A stretch of 64,000 nt of DNA, taken from NCBI RefSeq assembly GCF_017813335.1, contig NZ_JAGIYY010000002.1:620001-684000 (forward strand), in the 5' to 3' direction. The notes under the pieces are model-generated. The model was not told the origin of the DNA. It did not search any database and worked only from the letters and a program-made list of their open reading frames with translations. Of the stretch, positions 1-8,531 are shown piece after piece. A program made the position numbers and the translations under genes. Positions within the stretch are counted from its first letter, which is position 1. The number at the start of each line of letters is the position of its first letter. The stretch comes from Tianweitania sediminis (lineage in GTDB: Bacteria > Pseudomonadota > Alphaproteobacteria > Rhizobiales > Rhizobiaceae).

Positions 1-616
1 GACGGTTCTCGTATTTGGCGAACAGCGAATCCACATGATCCCAGTGCTCGCCATCCACCACGCCGGGTGCGATCGCGTTGACGTTGATGCCGTGCTTGAT
101 GAGGTCGAGGCCCGCCGATTGCGTGAGGCTGATCACGGCCGCCTTGGTGGAGCAGTAAACGGCCACCAGCGCTTCGCCGCGGCGGCCGGCCTGGCTCGCC
201 ATGTTGATGATCTTTCCGCCTTTGCCCCTCTTTATCATGGACTTGGCAACGGCCTGCAGCGTGAACAGCGTGCCAGCGACATTCACGGCATAAAGCTTGT
301 CGAAGCTTGCGCGCGTGATCTCGACGATCGGTGCAAGGTCAAAAAGGGCGGCATTGTTGATGAGAATGTCGATCCCGCCAGCCCTGGCTTCCACCGCCGC
401 AACCGCAGCGTCGATGGAGGTCTGGTCGGTCACGTCGAGCTTTACTGCAAAGGCCTTATCGCCGAGTTCCGCCGCAGTGGCTTCAGCCCGCGTGAGGTCG
501 ATGTCGCTGATTGCAACGGTCGCACCTTCGCGAAGGTAGGCTTCCGCGAAAGCACGTCCGATGCCCCGCGCCGAGCCTGTGATGAGGGCGCTCTTGCCCT
601 CAAGTCTTCCACTCAC
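1..616 (-). CDS. smoS: SmoS-like polyol (sorbitol/L-iditol) dehydrogenase, SDR family, 3' end outside window
   Basis: Short-chain dehydrogenase expected to oxidise the imported polyol to a ketose with NAD in the cytoplasm. The reading frame opens with GTG at 616 and runs off the left edge, so about 205 N-terminal residues are visible. They include the Rossmann glycine motif TGSARGIG near residue 15, the NNAA motif, the active-site Ser in NMASQAG and the YCSTKAA Tyr/Lys pair, and the stretch [17 protein letters not shown] that I recall from rhizobial and Rhodobacter SmoS. The start overlaps the stop of the upstream ATPase gene as GTGA, implying translational coupling and membership of the smo operon. 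The exact polyol substrate is inferred from the operon; the SDR call itself is firm. Confidence 0.85.
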   Translation of the reverse strand, partial: MSGRLEGKSALITGSARGIGRAFAEAYLREGATVAISDIDLTRAEATAAELGDKAFAVKLDVTDQTSIDAAVAAVEARAGGIDILINNAALFDLAPIVEITRASFDKLYAVNVAGTLFTLQAVAKSMIKRGKGGKIINMASQAGRRGEALVAVYCSTKAAVISLTQSAGLDLIKHGINVNAIAPGVVDGEHWDHVDSLFAKYENR

Positions 617-1611
617 AATGCCACTCCGTCCTTGCCGAACCGGTGCAGCTTGCCCGGCTCCGGCGTGAGAAAAACCGTTTCGCCCGTGTGGAGCCCGGCC
701 TCGCCGTCTGCACGCACGGTCACCTGGCCGATGCCGTCCACATGGACGTGAAGGAAGGTGTCTGAGCCCAGATGCTCGGCAACGCCAACCGTGCCGCGCC
801 ATTCGCCCTCGGTGCGGGAGATGGCGATGTGCTCCGGACGCGTGCCAATGGTTTCAGCACCATGCTTGGCCGCCTGGGCGCCGCCGACCAGGTTCATGCG
901 CGGGCTGCCGATGAAACCGGCGACAAACAGGTTCTTCGGGCTGCGATAAAGCTCCAGCGGCGAGCCGGCCTGCTCGATGTTGCCGGCGTTCAGCACCACG
1001 ATCTTGTCGGCCATGGTCATCGCCTCGACCTGGTCGTGGGTTACATAGATCATCGTGGTTTTCAGCGTCTGGTGTAGCTCGCTGATCTCGAGGCGCATCG
1101 TGCCGCGTAGTGCCGCGTCGAGATTGGAAAGCGGTTCGTCGAACAAGAAGGCTGAGGGCTGGCGCACGATGGCGCGGCCAATCGCGACACGCTGGCGCTG
1201 GCCGCCCGAAAGCTGCCCCGGCCGGCGGTCGAGATAATTGGTGAGGTTCAGGATCTTCGCAGCATCCTGTACCTTGCGTTCGATCACCGCCTTGTCCTCG
1301 CCCGCCATCTTCAGCGGAAAGGCGATGTTCTTGTAAACGGACATGTGGGGGTAAAGGGCGTAGGACTGGAACACCATCGCCAGACCACGCTTGGCAGGTG
1401 CGGCGTTGGTGACGTCGCGGTCGTCGATCCGGATCGTACCGCTGGTGACATCTTCCAATCCCGCGATCAGCCGCAGCAAAGTTGACTTGCCGCAGCCCGA
1501 CGGGCCCACAAACACGACGAACTCTCCGTCCTCGATCTGGAGGCTGATGTCCGGAATGATGCTTGTGACGCCGAACGACTTCGAAACGTGCTCGAGATTG
1601 ATCTTGCCCAT
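613..1611 (-). CDS. smoK: ABC transporter ATP-binding protein, polyol uptake (MalK/UgpC type)
   Basis: Cytoplasmic ATPase of a sugar/polyol ABC importer, 332 aa. Walker [12 protein letters not shown] lies near residue 38, the Q-loop near 82, signature [14 protein letters not shown] near 134 and Walker [13 protein letters not shown] near 155. The region after about 235 is the short regulatory TOBE/MalK-type domain. The length is a little below that of long MalK proteins but usual for the polyol branch. It follows the two permease genes and overlaps smoS by four bases, so it is translated with the catabolic dehydrogenase. Assignment to sorbitol/mannitol rather than another sugar is inferred from SmoS. 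Confidence 0.85.
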   Translation of the reverse strand: MGKINLEHVSKSFGVTSIIPDISLQIEDGEFVVFVGPSGCGKSTLLRLIAGLEDVTSGTIRIDDRDVTNAAPAKRGLAMVFQSYALYPHMSVYKNIAFPLKMAGEDKAVIERKVQDAAKILNLTNYLDRRPGQLSGGQRQRVAIGRAIVRQPSAFLFDEPLSNLDAALRGTMRLEISELHQTLKTTMIYVTHDQVEAMTMADKIVVLNAGNIEQAGSPLELYRSPKNLFVAGFIGSPRMNLVGGAQAAKHGAETIGTRPEHIAISRTEGEWRGTVGVAEHLGSDTFLHVHVDGIGQVTVRADGEAGLHTGETVFLTPEPGKLHRFGKDGVAL

Positions 1612-1661
1612 GTTTTCTCCGAAACCGAGTCCCCGCCGAGGTGCGCTGCATCGCCTCTCTG

Positions 1662-2486
1662 CTACTTAACCGCACCGAATGTCAGGCCGCGAACGAGCTG
1701 CCGCTGGGAGAACCAGCCCATGATCAGGATCGGCGCGATTGCCATCGTGGATGCGGCCGACAGTTTCGCCCAAAACAGGCCCTGCGGGCTCGAGAAGGAG
1801 GCGATGAAGGCTGTCAGCGGCGCCGCGTTGGTGGTGGTCAGCCGAATCGTCCAGAACGCCTCGTTCCAGGCCAGGATGATGTTCAAAAGCATGGTGGACG
1901 CGATGCCCGGCACGGCCATTGGCGTCAGCACATGGATGATCTCGTTCCACAACGAGGCGCCGTCCATGCGCGCCGCTTCGAGGATCTCGCCCGGTATCTC
2001 GCGGAAATAGGTGTAAAGCATCCAAACGACGATCGGCAGGTTGATCAGCGTCAGCATCAGCGTCAGACCGATGCGGCTGTCGAGCAGGCCAAAGTCGCGG
2101 AACAGAAGATAGATGGGCACCAGAACGGCCGCCGCCGGCATCATCTTCGTGGACAGCATCCACATCAGGATGTCCTTGGTGCGTCGCGTAGGGGAGAACG
2201 CCATCGACCAGGCGGCGGGAACAGCAATCAACAGCGCCAGCAGGGTGGAGCCGAGTGAGATGATCACCGAATTGGTGAACGGCCGCCAGTAGTCGCGCTG
2301 CGTTTGCACGTCGATATAGCTCTTGAGCGTGCCGGACGGGATCAGGTTGATGCCGGCAATCGCTTCCGGTTCGGTCTTGAAGCTGGTGATTACCGTGTAA
2401 AGGATCGGGAAGAAGATCACGAAAGCCACCGCCCAGGCCACAACGGTCCAGGCGATTTTCTGCGAAGTCGAAGCAGCGCGGGCCAT
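1662..2486 (-). CDS. smoG: Polyol ABC transporter permease (MalG type)
   Basis: Inner-membrane permease, 274 aa, of the CUT1 sugar importer class. Six hydrophobic segments are readable, the first at residues 12-33. The cytoplasmic EAA loop that docks on the ATPase is present as [20 protein letters not shown] near residue 170. It lies 12 bases downstream of the partner permease gene and about 50 bases upstream of the ATPase gene, all on the minus strand. The family pairing of MalF-like and MalG-like permeases supports one heterodimeric channel. Substrate is inferred from the operon. Confidence 0.85.
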   Translation of the reverse strand: MARAASTSQKIAWTVVAWAVAFVIFFPILYTVITSFKTEPEAIAGINLIPSGTLKSYIDVQTQRDYWRPFTNSVIISLGSTLLALLIAVPAAWSMAFSPTRRTKDILMWMLSTKMMPAAAVLVPIYLLFRDFGLLDSRIGLTLMLTLINLPIVVWMLYTYFREIPGEILEAARMDGASLWNEIIHVLTPMAVPGIASTMLLNIILAWNEAFWTIRLTTTNAAPLTAFIASFSSPQGLFWAKLSAASTMAIAPILIMGWFSQRQLVRGLTFGAVK

Positions 2487-2498
2487 ATCCGGTCCTCC

Positions 2499-3371
2499 TC
2501 AGCGATCGAGGTTCTTGCCCACCGCGCGCATGATAAACAGCGCAACGATGTTGGCGAGGATGATGGCGATGACACCGCCGGCCGACGCGCCACCCACGTC
2601 GTAGTTCAGGAGCGCTGTGCGGTAGATCAGGAAGGGCAGGTTGGTCGATGCGTAACCGGGGCCCCCGTTGGTGGTCACCAGGATCTCGGCATAAACGCCC
2701 AGGAGGAAGATGGTCTGGATCAGGATCACCACCGTGATCGCCCGCGACATGTGCGGCAGCGTCAGGTACCAGAAGCGGGCAACAAGGCCCGCGCCATCCA
2801 TCTCAGCGGCTTCCTTCTGCTCGCCGTCCAGCGACTGCAGCGACGTCAAGAAGATCAGCGTGGCGAACGGCAGCCACTGCCAGGCCACGATCAGAATGAT
2901 GGAAAACAGCGGATATTGCGCAAACCAGTCGATCGGCGTGCCGCCGAAGAACCGCGTGATGCTTGCAAAGACGCCGTAGCCCGGATGCATGATCATGTTC
3001 TTCCAGATCAACGCGGCCACAGGCGGCATCACGAAGAAGGGGGAGATCACGAGGATGCGCACGATCCCCTGGCCGAACATCGGCTGATCAAGCAGCAGCG
3101 CGAGAAATGTGCCGCCAACGACGGTGATCAGCAGCACGCCGCCGACAATCAGAAGCGTGTTCCAGATTGCCTGGAAGAAGGCAGGATCGGTGTAGAAATA
3201 CTGGTAGTTGAAGAAGCCTGCCCAGGAGACATTTGCGGGGTTGAGCAGATTGTAGTTCTGGAACGAGAACCACAACGTCATCGCTAAGGGGACGATCATC
3301 CAGACAAGAAGCAACAGCACCGAAGGCGCCATCATGAAACGGGCGAGCGTTCGCGTTTGTCTGGTCGCCAT
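2499..3371 (-). CDS. smoF: Polyol ABC transporter permease (MalF type)
   Basis: Inner-membrane permease, 290 aa from the ATG at 3371. The frame stays open 17 codons further upstream, but the ATG at 3371 sits directly behind a purine-rich GGAGGGGAGACGGAGG stretch, so I chose it. Several transmembrane segments and the EAA loop (EAAEMDGAGLVARFWYLTLP) are visible. It pairs with the MalG-type permease just downstream to form the membrane channel. The gap of about 170 bases to smoE is typical where a binding-protein gene precedes its permeases and is expressed more strongly. Confidence 0.85.
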   Translation of the reverse strand: MATRQTRTLARFMMAPSVLLLLVWMIVPLAMTLWFSFQNYNLLNPANVSWAGFFNYQYFYTDPAFFQAIWNTLLIVGGVLLITVVGGTFLALLLDQPMFGQGIVRILVISPFFVMPPVAALIWKNMIMHPGYGVFASITRFFGGTPIDWFAQYPLFSIILIVAWQWLPFATLIFLTSLQSLDGEQKEAAEMDGAGLVARFWYLTLPHMSRAITVVILIQTIFLLGVYAEILVTTNGGPGYASTNLPFLIYRTALLNYDVGGASAGGVIAIILANIVALFIMRAVGKNLDR

Positions 3372-3538
3372 CCTCCGTCTCCCCTCCGCCGGCGGGCCAA
3401 ACCGCAGCCGGCTCATTGTCATCTAGCGCAGGATCATCCGGAACAAGCCCGGGCCACAAATACGAGTTTTGTGGTGAGAAGGTGCGCTCCCGGCCGGGAC
3501 GAGACCCAGCCGGGAGCAAAGCGTGCTTGGGAGGACGC

Positions 3539-4855
3539 TTACTTGATGTAGCCGGCGCGCGTCATTTCGCGCACGCTGACCTGCTGGGCCTGAGCCAACG
3601 CATCATCCACGCTGCTTTGACCAGCAAGGGCTGCCGAGAACAACTGGCCCACGGTCGTGCCGAGCCCCTGGAACTCGGGGATCGCAACGAACTGGCCGCC
3701 CGTATAAGGCACCGGCTTCACCGAAGGTTCGGTAATGTTGGCGGCCTGGATCGCATTCAGCGTTGGCTGTGCGAACGGTTCCTTCAGGTACTCTTCGTTC
3801 TCGTAAAGCGAGGTGCGCGTGCCGGGAGGAACAGCAGCCCAGCCTTCCTTGTCAGCAACGAGTTCGGTGTACTCTTGGCTGGTCGCCCAGGCGATGAACT
3901 TCTGGGCAGCTTCAGCCTTGGATGAACCGGCGGGAACCGCAAGGTTCCAGGACCACAGCCAGTTACCATTGTTGTCGACGCCTTCCTTGCTCGGGAAGAT
4001 CGCGTAGCCCACCTTGTCTGCGACCGTCGAATTGTCTGGGTCGGACACGAAGGACGCCGCAACAGTGGCATCCATCCACATGCCGCACTGGCCCTGCTGG
4101 AACAGCGTCAGGTTCTCGTTGAAACCGTTGGACGACGCGCCGGAGGGGCCTGCGTCCTTCATCAGGTCGACATAGAACTGCAGCGCTTCCTTCCATTCTG
4201 GCTGGTCGAACTGCGGCTGCCAGTTTTCATCGAACCAGCGACCGCCGAAGGAATTGGTGAGCGCCGTCAGGAACGCCATGTTCTCGCCCCAGCCGGCCTT
4301 GCCGCGCAGGCAGATGCCGCTGATGTTGTTGTCGCGATCCGTGATCTTGCGAGCGGCGTCGGCGATGAATTCCCAGGACGGGTCTTCCGGCATGGTCAGT
4401 CCGGCCTTCTCGAACAGGTCGGTGCGATACATGATCATCGCGGACTCGCCGTAGAACGGCGCAGCGTAAAGCTTGCCTTCATAGGTCAGGCCGCTGCGGA
4501 TCGAGGGCAGCAGGTCGTCGACCTTGTAGTTGTCGCCGAGGTTGTCGAGCGGCAGCAGCCAACCCTGCTTTGCCCAGATCGGCACTTCGTAGTTGCCGAT
4601 GGTCATGACGTCGTACTGGCCACCCTTGGTGGCAATGTCGGTTGTCACGCGCTCGCGCAGGACGTTTTCTTCAAGCGTGACCCATTGCAACTGGATGTCC
4701 GGGTTCTTGCTCGTGAAGTCGTCTGTCAGCGACTGCATGCGGATCATGTCGCCGTTGTTGACCGTCGCGATCGTCAACGTTGTGGATTGCGCCTGTGCGA
4801 CGCTCGCCAGCGCAAGCGTGGAGCAGGCGCCAAGCATGAGTGATTTCAGGGTCAT
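3539..4855 (-). CDS. smoE: Periplasmic polyol-binding protein of the ABC transporter
   Basis: Extracellular solute-binding protein, 438 aa, which captures the polyol and delivers it to the permeases. I start it at the ATG at 4855, preceded by GGGAGG, because this gives a clean signal peptide (MTLKSLMLGACSTLALASVAQA, probable cut AQA/QS); the upstream open frame has no such feature. The mature part begins TTLTIATVNNGDM, typical of family 1 sugar-binding proteins, and has the ALTNSFGGRWFDENW region seen in mannitol/sorbitol binders. First gene of the smo operon, behind a 130-base leader that contains a candidate promoter and operator. Confidence 0.87.
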   Translation of the reverse strand: MTLKSLMLGACSTLALASVAQAQSTTLTIATVNNGDMIRMQSLTDDFTSKNPDIQLQWVTLEENVLRERVTTDIATKGGQYDVMTIGNYEVPIWAKQGWLLPLDNLGDNYKVDDLLPSIRSGLTYEGKLYAAPFYGESAMIMYRTDLFEKAGLTMPEDPSWEFIADAARKITDRDNNISGICLRGKAGWGENMAFLTALTNSFGGRWFDENWQPQFDQPEWKEALQFYVDLMKDAGPSGASSNGFNENLTLFQQGQCGMWMDATVAASFVSDPDNSTVADKVGYAIFPSKEGVDNNGNWLWSWNLAVPAGSSKAEAAQKFIAWATSQEYTELVADKEGWAAVPPGTRTSLYENEEYLKEPFAQPTLNAIQAANITEPSVKPVPYTGGQFVAIPEFQGLGTTVGQLFSAALAGQSSVDDALAQAQQVSVREMTRAGYIK

Positions 4856-4887
4856 TTGGTAACCTCCCTTGAACGGGCTACGAGCAA

Positions 4888-4933
4888 TTGCCTCAGCCTT
4901 GGGCAAATGTTCAAAGCTAAGGCGCGAAGTCAA
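4888..4933 (-). promoter_or_regulatory. Candidate smoE promoter with overlapping operator
   Basis: On the minus strand a TTGACT box (4928-4933) is followed after 17 bases by ACATTT (4905-4910). A 5-bp inverted repeat, TTGCC at 4902-4906 and GGCAA at 4888-4892 read on that strand with a 9-base spacer, overlaps the -10 box and the expected start point. The position suits repression by the nearby SorC-type or LysR regulator. The boxes are weak matches, so this is a suggestion only. Confidence 0.3.
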
Positions 4934-4985
4934 CATGGATTCGTCGTTGCGGCGCAGCAAGCGATGCGGCCTCCCACGTTCTTCA

Positions 4986-5885
4986 TCAGGTAAGGCTCGG
5001 CTCGAACTGGTCCAGCAGCCAGTCGCGGAAAGCCTTAATTTTTGCGATATTTCGTCGGGCCTGCGCATAAACCAGCCAATAATGCTGTCCATCGCTGCCG
5101 AGGTCGGGAAACAGCTGAACAAGTGCACCACTCGCCAGAGCCTCCTGAAAAAACAGCGGCGTGAGTATGGCGACGCCGCGTCCAGCAAGCGCAGCACTGG
5201 ACGTCATGGACTGGGCGCCGAGATCGTTCTGCGGGTGCGATTCGAGGCTGTCTTCGGCGATCCCCACATGCTTGAACCAGAGCCGCCACCAGATGTCCGA
5301 CGTGTCGATGATTGGCATCTGAAGGATGTCGGAAGGACGCTTTGGTGTCCCCAGGCGATGGAGAAGGGCAGGGCTGGCCATCGGCGTAAAGGTGATCGGC
5401 AGGAGCTTGTGTGCTGCAACTCCCGGCCAAACGCCGTAACCGCCACGGATCCCGACATCGACTTGTTCGCGCGTGAAATCGCGGGCGCGATTTTCCGTGT
5501 CGAGCCGAACGGCGATCTGCGGGTGCTGGAGCTGAAATAACCCAATCCGTGGCGCCAGCCAGTGCGACGCAAAGGTAGACGTACTGGTGACCGCCAGCAC
5601 GGATCGGGTTTCACCCCGCGCCTCGTCGTAACCACTACGCAACCGTTCAAAGGCGTCGCTGACGATCGGCGCAAGGCGGGCGCCCACCTCGGTCAGTTCC
5701 ACGTGGCGGGGTTTGCGCAAAAACAGCGGCGCCCCAACGCGTTCTTCCAGAACCTTGATCTGGTAGCTCACCGCAGCCTGCGTCATCCGCAGGTCTTCTG
5801 CGGCGCGTGTGAAGGACAGCAGCCGCGCAGCAGCTTCAAACACCCGCAGGGCTGCGAGCGGCAGGTTGGCGATCTCGTTCGGCAT
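4986..5885 (-). CDS. LysR-family transcriptional regulator, GcvA-like
   Basis: DNA-binding regulator of 299 aa. The N-terminal winged helix-turn-helix is at residues 8-65 (LPLAALRVFEAAARLLSFTRAAEDLRMTQAAVSYQIKVLE), followed by a co-inducer-binding domain from about 90. The opening LAALRVFEAAAR and the AVSYQI recognition helix are typical of the GcvA/AmpR branch. It is transcribed toward the smo operon but separated from smoE by 130 bases, and it diverges from a DUF1127-like gene with a perfect inverted repeat between them. It may regulate that small gene, itself, or the polyol operon; the inducer is unknown. Confidence 0.85.
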   Translation of the reverse strand: MPNEIANLPLAALRVFEAAARLLSFTRAAEDLRMTQAAVSYQIKVLEERVGAPLFLRKPRHVELTEVGARLAPIVSDAFERLRSGYDEARGETRSVLAVTSTSTFASHWLAPRIGLFQLQHPQIAVRLDTENRARDFTREQVDVGIRGGYGVWPGVAAHKLLPITFTPMASPALLHRLGTPKRPSDILQMPIIDTSDIWWRLWFKHVGIAEDSLESHPQNDLGAQSMTSSAALAGRGVAILTPLFFQEALASGALVQLFPDLGSDGQHYWLVYAQARRNIAKIKAFRDWLLDQFEPSLT

Positions 5886-5904
5886 AAGGCAGCCTTATCG
5901 ATCC

Positions 5905-5929
5905 TGATCGACGTTCAATTGGTCGATCA
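5905..5929. promoter_or_regulatory. Perfect 8-bp inverted repeat, candidate LysR operator
   Basis: TGATCGAC (5905-5912) and GTCGATCA (5922-5929) are perfect inverted arms separated by 9 bases. The site is midway between the divergent LysR gene (start 5885) and the DUF1127-like gene (start 5976). LysR regulators usually bind dyad sites in exactly this position. No footprint or family consensus was tested. Confidence 0.5.
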
Positions 5930-5975
5930 AGGCACAAACCGCCATCTTGATGCAAGCAGCAAAGAGGATGGTGCC

Positions 5976-6200
5976 ATGACCTTCACCACAAGAACGGCCT
6001 CAAGATCGGACTCAAGCAGCCAGATCAGGCCTCTGAGATGGCTGCGCGATGCGATCTTCCGTCGGCGGCCAACCGCACCTCAGCGCAAGCTCTTCATCGA
6101 CGAATTGTCTCCACATCTCGCCCGTGACATCGGCGTGGCTGATGGCGGCTCCGGCTGCCGGGTCAGCCCAGAAGTGATTGCGCGGTCGCCTCGTCTGTGA
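5976..6200 (+). CDS. DUF1127-like small protein
   Basis: Small basic protein of 74 aa. The core DAIFRRRPTAPQRKLFIDELSPHLARDIGV near residues 25-54 resembles DUF1127 proteins, whose hallmark is an Arg-rich helix followed by L-x-x-L-x-D-I-G-L. In other alphaproteobacteria small proteins of this family have been linked to RNA turnover and to phosphate and carbon metabolism; no function is proven here. I start at ATG 5976, with a purine-rich AAAGAGGA stretch just upstream. It diverges from the LysR gene, an arrangement suggesting that LysR controls it. Its 3' end overlaps the convergent SorC-type gene by 38 bases. The tail after about residue 58 diverges from the family. Confidence 0.6.
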   Translation: MTFTTRTASRSDSSSQIRPLRWLRDAIFRRRPTAPQRKLFIDELSPHLARDIGVADGGSGCRVSPEVIARSPRL

Positions 6201-7116
6201 CGAGGCCGTTGATGAGCTTGCCTTTTGCAGCGGCAAGCACCGCCTGCTGCTTGCGCTCGCCCATCGCAATACCGATCACCAGCGAGCGCTCGCGCGACGG
6301 GATCGGCGCACTGGCAACCCGATCATTCGTCAGCCCCGAGATCAGGCAGCCGTGGCGGTCGAAGGTCCAGCCGAGGATCTCGCCCATCGCACCCGCTTGC
6401 TGCAGCGCCTCGAGGTCCCCGGCCGAAATGAAGCCGTCCAGAAAAAGCGGCGCCGATTGGCCGAGGTCGCCGATCCCCACAAAGGTGACATCTGCAAGGG
6501 CCGCAAGCTCCAGCGTGGCGCGGATCATGGGCTGGCTGTGAAGGGTTTCCCGCTCTGCAGGCGAAGAGGCCAGCACCGGCAGCGGCATGGGAAACGACCG
6601 CGCTTTCACCGTGTCCGCGATGCTGAACAGCACGTTGTAAAAGGCGGCCGAGCCATCGGGAGCCACGTTGCCTGTCAGCGACACGATCTTGTGCTGCGGG
6701 CAATCCATAACCGGGAGCCGCTCCACGGCAGCCTTGAGGGTGCGGCCAGTGCCGATCCCGAGCACAAGCGGTTCGCTGCTGCGAAGCCGCCGCTCAATCT
6801 CAGCCGCGCAGGCATCCGCAATCCCCAGCGTTGTGGAGGCAGATCCAGGGTCGCTCGGCACCACTTCCACGAGCTCAAACGCGAACCGCTCCTGAAGCCG
6901 CTGCGCAAGATCAAGGCAACTGGCGATCGGGTGCTCGATGCGCACCTTCACCAGGCCTTCCGACATGGCCAGGGAGACAAGACGCTGTGCGGTTTGCCGC
7001 GACACGCCGAGCTTGGCCGCAACCTGATCCTGGGTGTTGCCACCGACATAATAAAGCCAGCCGGCGCGTGCGGCATCATCCAGGCGGCTGTTATGCGGGT
7101 CGGCGCGAAGGTTCAT
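6163..7116 (-). CDS. SorC/DeoR-type sugar-binding transcriptional regulator
   Basis: Regulator of 317 aa from ATG 7116; a GTG at 7170 would add 18 residues, but the family usually begins just before the helix-turn-helix. The N-terminus has an HTH (LYYVGGNTQDQVAAKLGVSRQTAQRLVSLA, about residues 20-48). The rest is the SorC sugar-phosphate sensing domain with LGIGTGRTL near 115 and FVGIGDLG near 215. Family members bind phosphorylated sugars or polyols and release or bind operators of uptake operons. It lies one gene away from the smo operon, so it is the best candidate for its specific regulator. No other target is visible nearby. Confidence 0.82.
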   Translation of the reverse strand: MNLRADPHNSRLDDAARAGWLYYVGGNTQDQVAAKLGVSRQTAQRLVSLAMSEGLVKVRIEHPIASCLDLAQRLQERFAFELVEVVPSDPGSASTTLGIADACAAEIERRLRSSEPLVLGIGTGRTLKAAVERLPVMDCPQHKIVSLTGNVAPDGSAAFYNVLFSIADTVKARSFPMPLPVLASSPAERETLHSQPMIRATLELAALADVTFVGIGDLGQSAPLFLDGFISAGDLEALQQAGAMGEILGWTFDRHGCLISGLTNDRVASAPIPSRERSLVIGIAMGERKQQAVLAAAKGKLINGLVTDEATAQSLLG

Positions 7117-7212
7117 GGCGGCTCGTGAAAATCCCGCGCGGGAAAGCGCAGGGTGGCAATCTAGCGGCACCCATGGAGCCCCGCAACGGAGCGGCGGCTT
7201 GGGACGGATGCG

Positions 7213-7974
7213 TTAGTCGGGCAGGCGGAAGCTCTTGAAGCGGTTGTCGCGCACGTGGAACAGTTGCCCGGTCTCCGTGCGGTCGGTTCCGCAGATCGCC
7301 AGGATCCGTGCGGCGACCTCCGCGGGCGTCGGCAGGGTCTTCGGGTCTTCACCGGGCATCGCCTGCGCGCGCATGGCGGTGCGGGTGGCTCCTGGATCAA
7401 CCGCGTTGACGCGCAAGGCCGAGTTTTTGGTTTCGTCGGCCCAACTGCGTGCAAGCGCGTCCACTGCAGCCTTGGACGCTGCATAAGGACCCCAGAACGC
7501 CCGCGGATTGGAGCCGGCGCCCGAAGACAGCAGCAGGGCTCGGCCACTGTCGGAGCGCCGCAACAGCGGATCAACGGAGCGGATCAGGCGCCACGTTGCG
7601 GTGACGTTTATCTGCATCACCTTCTCGAACACCTTCGCTTCAACATGCCCGATTGGCGCGATCACCCCGAGCACACCGGCATTGGCAACGAGAATGTCGA
7701 GCTTGCCCCAGCGATCGAAGATCGCGCCCCCGAGGCGGTCGATCCCGGCCATGTCCATGAGGTCGAGTGGCACCAGCGTGGCTTCGCCCTTGCCACTCTG
7801 CTTGTTCTCGGCCTTGATATCGTCGTCGAGATCTTCCAGCCCGCCGACGGTACGTGCCACTGCGATCACATGCGCTCCGGCCGCCGCCATCTGTTTGGCG
7901 ATCTGATAGCCGATGCCGCGCGAAGCGCCGGTGACCAGCGCGATGCGGCCGGTGAGATCAGGGGCGGTGGTCAT
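7213..7974 (-). CDS. SDR family oxidoreductase
   Basis: Cytoplasmic short-chain dehydrogenase/reductase of 253 aa. It shows the nucleotide-binding TGASRGIG at residues 16-23, the NAG motif (VANAGVLG), the catalytic Ser in LLLSSGAG and the YAASKAA Tyr/Lys pair near 160. The DPGATRT segment follows the active site as in YciK-like SDRs. A similar SDR is often found near purF in rhizobial genomes, but here gdx and ggt lie in between. The substrate cannot be told from sequence. It stands alone on the minus strand. Confidence 0.8.
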   Translation of the reverse strand: MTTAPDLTGRIALVTGASRGIGYQIAKQMAAAGAHVIAVARTVGGLEDLDDDIKAENKQSGKGEATLVPLDLMDMAGIDRLGGAIFDRWGKLDILVANAGVLGVIAPIGHVEAKVFEKVMQINVTATWRLIRSVDPLLRRSDSGRALLLSSGAGSNPRAFWGPYAASKAAVDALARSWADETKNSALRVNAVDPGATRTAMRAQAMPGEDPKTLPTPAEVAARILAICGTDRTETGQLFHVRDNRFKSFRLPD

Positions 7975-8092
7975 GCGGGGAGCTCCTGCTGTCAGCGTTT
8001 GCGAGGCTGATAATATGAATTCGTCCGGCGCGTAACCCCGGGCTTTGGGCGATCCGTTGACGGCGGCGCGCTGCAGCCTAGCTAGTTCAGCG

Positions 8093-8153
8093 GCGGGACG
8101 GCCCGCTTTTCATCATCATCCCGGATGAGGACGACCTCATCGCCATGAAGGAG
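8093..8153 (+). promoter_or_regulatory. Guanidine-II (mini-ykkC) riboswitch
   Basis: Two hairpins with ACGR tetraloops lie just before the gdx start. P1 is GCGGG-ACGG-CCCGC (8093-8106); P2 is GATGAGG-ACGA-CCTCATC (8124-8141). The ribosome binding site AAGGAG follows at 8148-8153. Paired hairpins with ACGG/ACGA loops are the definition of the mini-ykkC class, known to bind guanidine and commonly placed before sugE/gdx in Proteobacteria. The 3' arm CCTCAT (8135-8140) could instead pair with ATGAAGG (8145-8151), one base bulged, hiding the binding site. That gives a plausible ligand-induced ON switch: guanidine holds P2 and frees translation. Confidence 0.9.
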
Positions 8154-8161
8154 ATCTGGCG

Positions 8162-8479
8162 ATGGCCTGGATCATTCTTGTTGTTGCCGGCCTTTTCGAG
8201 ATCGGCTGGGCCGTGGGCCTGAAATACACAAACGGCTTCACGCGGGTCGTTCCAACCGGCCTGACGCTCGTTTCCATGATCATCAGCCTCGCCCTTCTGG
8301 GACTGGCCCTCCGCACCTTGCCGCTGGGCACCGCCTATGCCGTTTGGACCGGCGTCGGAACGGTGGGAACCGCACTGCTCGGGATCTGGCTGTTCGGCGA
8401 GCCGGCGCAAGCGATGCGGCTTGTTTGCATTGGCCTCATCGTGGCTGGCATTGTCGGTCTCAAGCTCGTGACGCCTTGA
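8162..8479 (+). CDS. gdx: Guanidinium exporter Gdx (SugE), SMR family
   Basis: Four-helix small multidrug resistance protein, 105 aa, acting as an inner-membrane dimer. The first helix carries the essential Glu13 in [17 protein letters not shown], a Gdx-subtype signature. The other hydrophobic helices are near residues 33-52, 58-80 and 85-103. Gdx proteins exchange guanidinium for protons; older annotations call them SugE quaternary ammonium transporters. The guanidine-II riboswitch directly upstream strongly supports guanidinium as the physiological substrate. The start follows AAGGAG by 8 bases. Confidence 0.93.
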   Translation: MAWIILVVAGLFEIGWAVGLKYTNGFTRVVPTGLTLVSMIISLALLGLALRTLPLGTAYAVWTGVGTVGTALLGIWLFGEPAQAMRLVCIGLIVAGIVGLKLVTP

Positions 8480-8531
8480 GCCGCAGGGCGGGGTGCCTAT
8501 TCTGTCCTTCTCCCGGAGGAGGGGAGCCACC

